A stretch of 64,000 nucleotides of DNA, taken from assembly GCF_024323335.1 (NCBI RefSeq), contig NC_066580.1, forward strand, positions 439,214,351 through 439,278,350, in the 5' to 3' direction. This DNA comes from Lathyrus oleraceus. Taxonomy: Eukaryota > Streptophyta > Magnoliopsida > Fabales > Fabaceae. The notes under the pieces are model-generated. The model was not told where the DNA came from. It made no database searches and saw only the letters and a list, made by a program, of their open reading frames with translations. Made by a program: the position numbers and the translations under genes. Each line of letters opens with the position of its first letter. The first letter of the stretch is position 1. Positions 63,527 to 64,000 of the stretch are shown one piece after another.

Positions 63527-64000
63527 CAGTACTATAAAATATACATTTGATAACACCATATTACTACGCCCGTTTAGGCAACTGTAGTAATAATTCATCT
63601 TAATACGTCTGGATTTATTTTTATTTTATTAAAATATGTTTTATCACGATTTATAATAACAACCATGGTGATAGATGAAATATTACATGCTTCGAATCCC
63701 AACACTAACATTTTTTTCGTTACAAAAAGGGTTTGTCCATATACTCTTATAAATATATTAAAATTAAAATACATATCACCACAGTTAGTACCATAAACCG
63801 TTGTGAATAGTAATAACATTTTATCACGATTTTTCTTAGTATAGACACTAATATTCATACTTTTGAAAAAAAAATAAGGTACGTCATTCCTCAATACGTT
63901 TTTTTTTCATTTTTGTTTCACATGATTTTCGTATTTTTTTTTTGTTGTCTCTACTTGGATCTCTATTTTTGAAATGGCTCATTTGTGTTTAACAAATCAA
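63527..64000 (+). mobile_element. CACTA-like transposon end, running out of the window
   Basis: Starts CAGTACTATAAAATATACAT, sharing 20 or more bases with the CACTA-like end at 9734. Inside are repeated TTTATCACGATTT words and inverted variants (63640, 63776, 63820), like CACTA subterminal repeats. The first bases are CAGTA instead of CACTA, a terminal mutation. The other end lies beyond 64000. Confidence 0.45.

Overview
The window is plant nuclear DNA, most likely from a Fabeae legume (pea, Vicia, Lathyrus or Lens type). The reasons are roughly 5-kb and 2-kb Ogre-type LTRs, the mix of Ogre/Tat, Athila, SIRE-like and Tork-like LTR retrotransposons, CACTA elements, and compact intron-rich genes with canonical GT-AG introns. 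No prokaryotic or organellar features were seen. Family assignments come from recognising protein domains and termini by eye; no database was searched.

Only three intact host genes could be supported. A ROP/RAC small GTPase lies on the minus strand (seven coding exons, 197 aa, 10870-12541). A GH35 beta-galactosidase with signal peptide and C-terminal SUEL lectin domain lies on the plus strand (19 exons, 847 aa, 53069-57848). A plastid 3-dehydroquinate synthase of the shikimate pathway lies on the minus strand (eight exons, 440 aa, 58309-61723). The last two converge with about 460 bp between stop codons and each carries a similar small MITE-like repeat in an intron.

The rest is nested transposon sequence. 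1-9930: an Athila-like gypsy LTR split by a complete but dead Ty1/copia element (716-5475, TSD CCATT), then a minus-strand gypsy pol remnant split by a SIRE-like LTR, then a CACTA-like end. 12800-16090: AT-rich spacer with small repeats and a roughly 690-bp TIR element. 16170-37860: the gag of a plus-strand copia element is broken by a 20.9-kb block whose two outer ends are LTR-like termini in opposite orientation. Inside that block sit a 4,996-bp solo Ogre LTR (TSD GCAAG), a young internally deleted Ogre-type element (23539-32800, TSD GTATG, LTRs about 99.4% identical by eye) and a Pack-CACTA transposon (33114-35587, TSD GTT).

The Pack-CACTA is the most notable object. Between CACTACGCCAAA termini and hairpin-forming subterminal repeats it carries five consecutive exons, introns, stop codon and 3' UTR of an ERD6-like sugar transporter, behind a separate leader-like sequence. 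The second notable object is a four-fold tandem array (37828-41134, period 810-845 bp) made by amplifying across the junction between a copia 3' LTR and its target, so that the LTR promoter is now present four times. The third is the Ogre derivative, which keeps short pieces of several pol domains and carries a 142-bp tandem repeat in its 3' untranslated region.

41742-52100 holds a minus-strand Tork-like copia element (gag-pol nearly complete but broken), a minus-strand copia RT/IN remnant, a plus-strand copia gag/protease/integrase remnant and a minus-strand LTR. The right edge (63168-64000) has a short ORF cut off by another CACTA-like end that runs out of the window.
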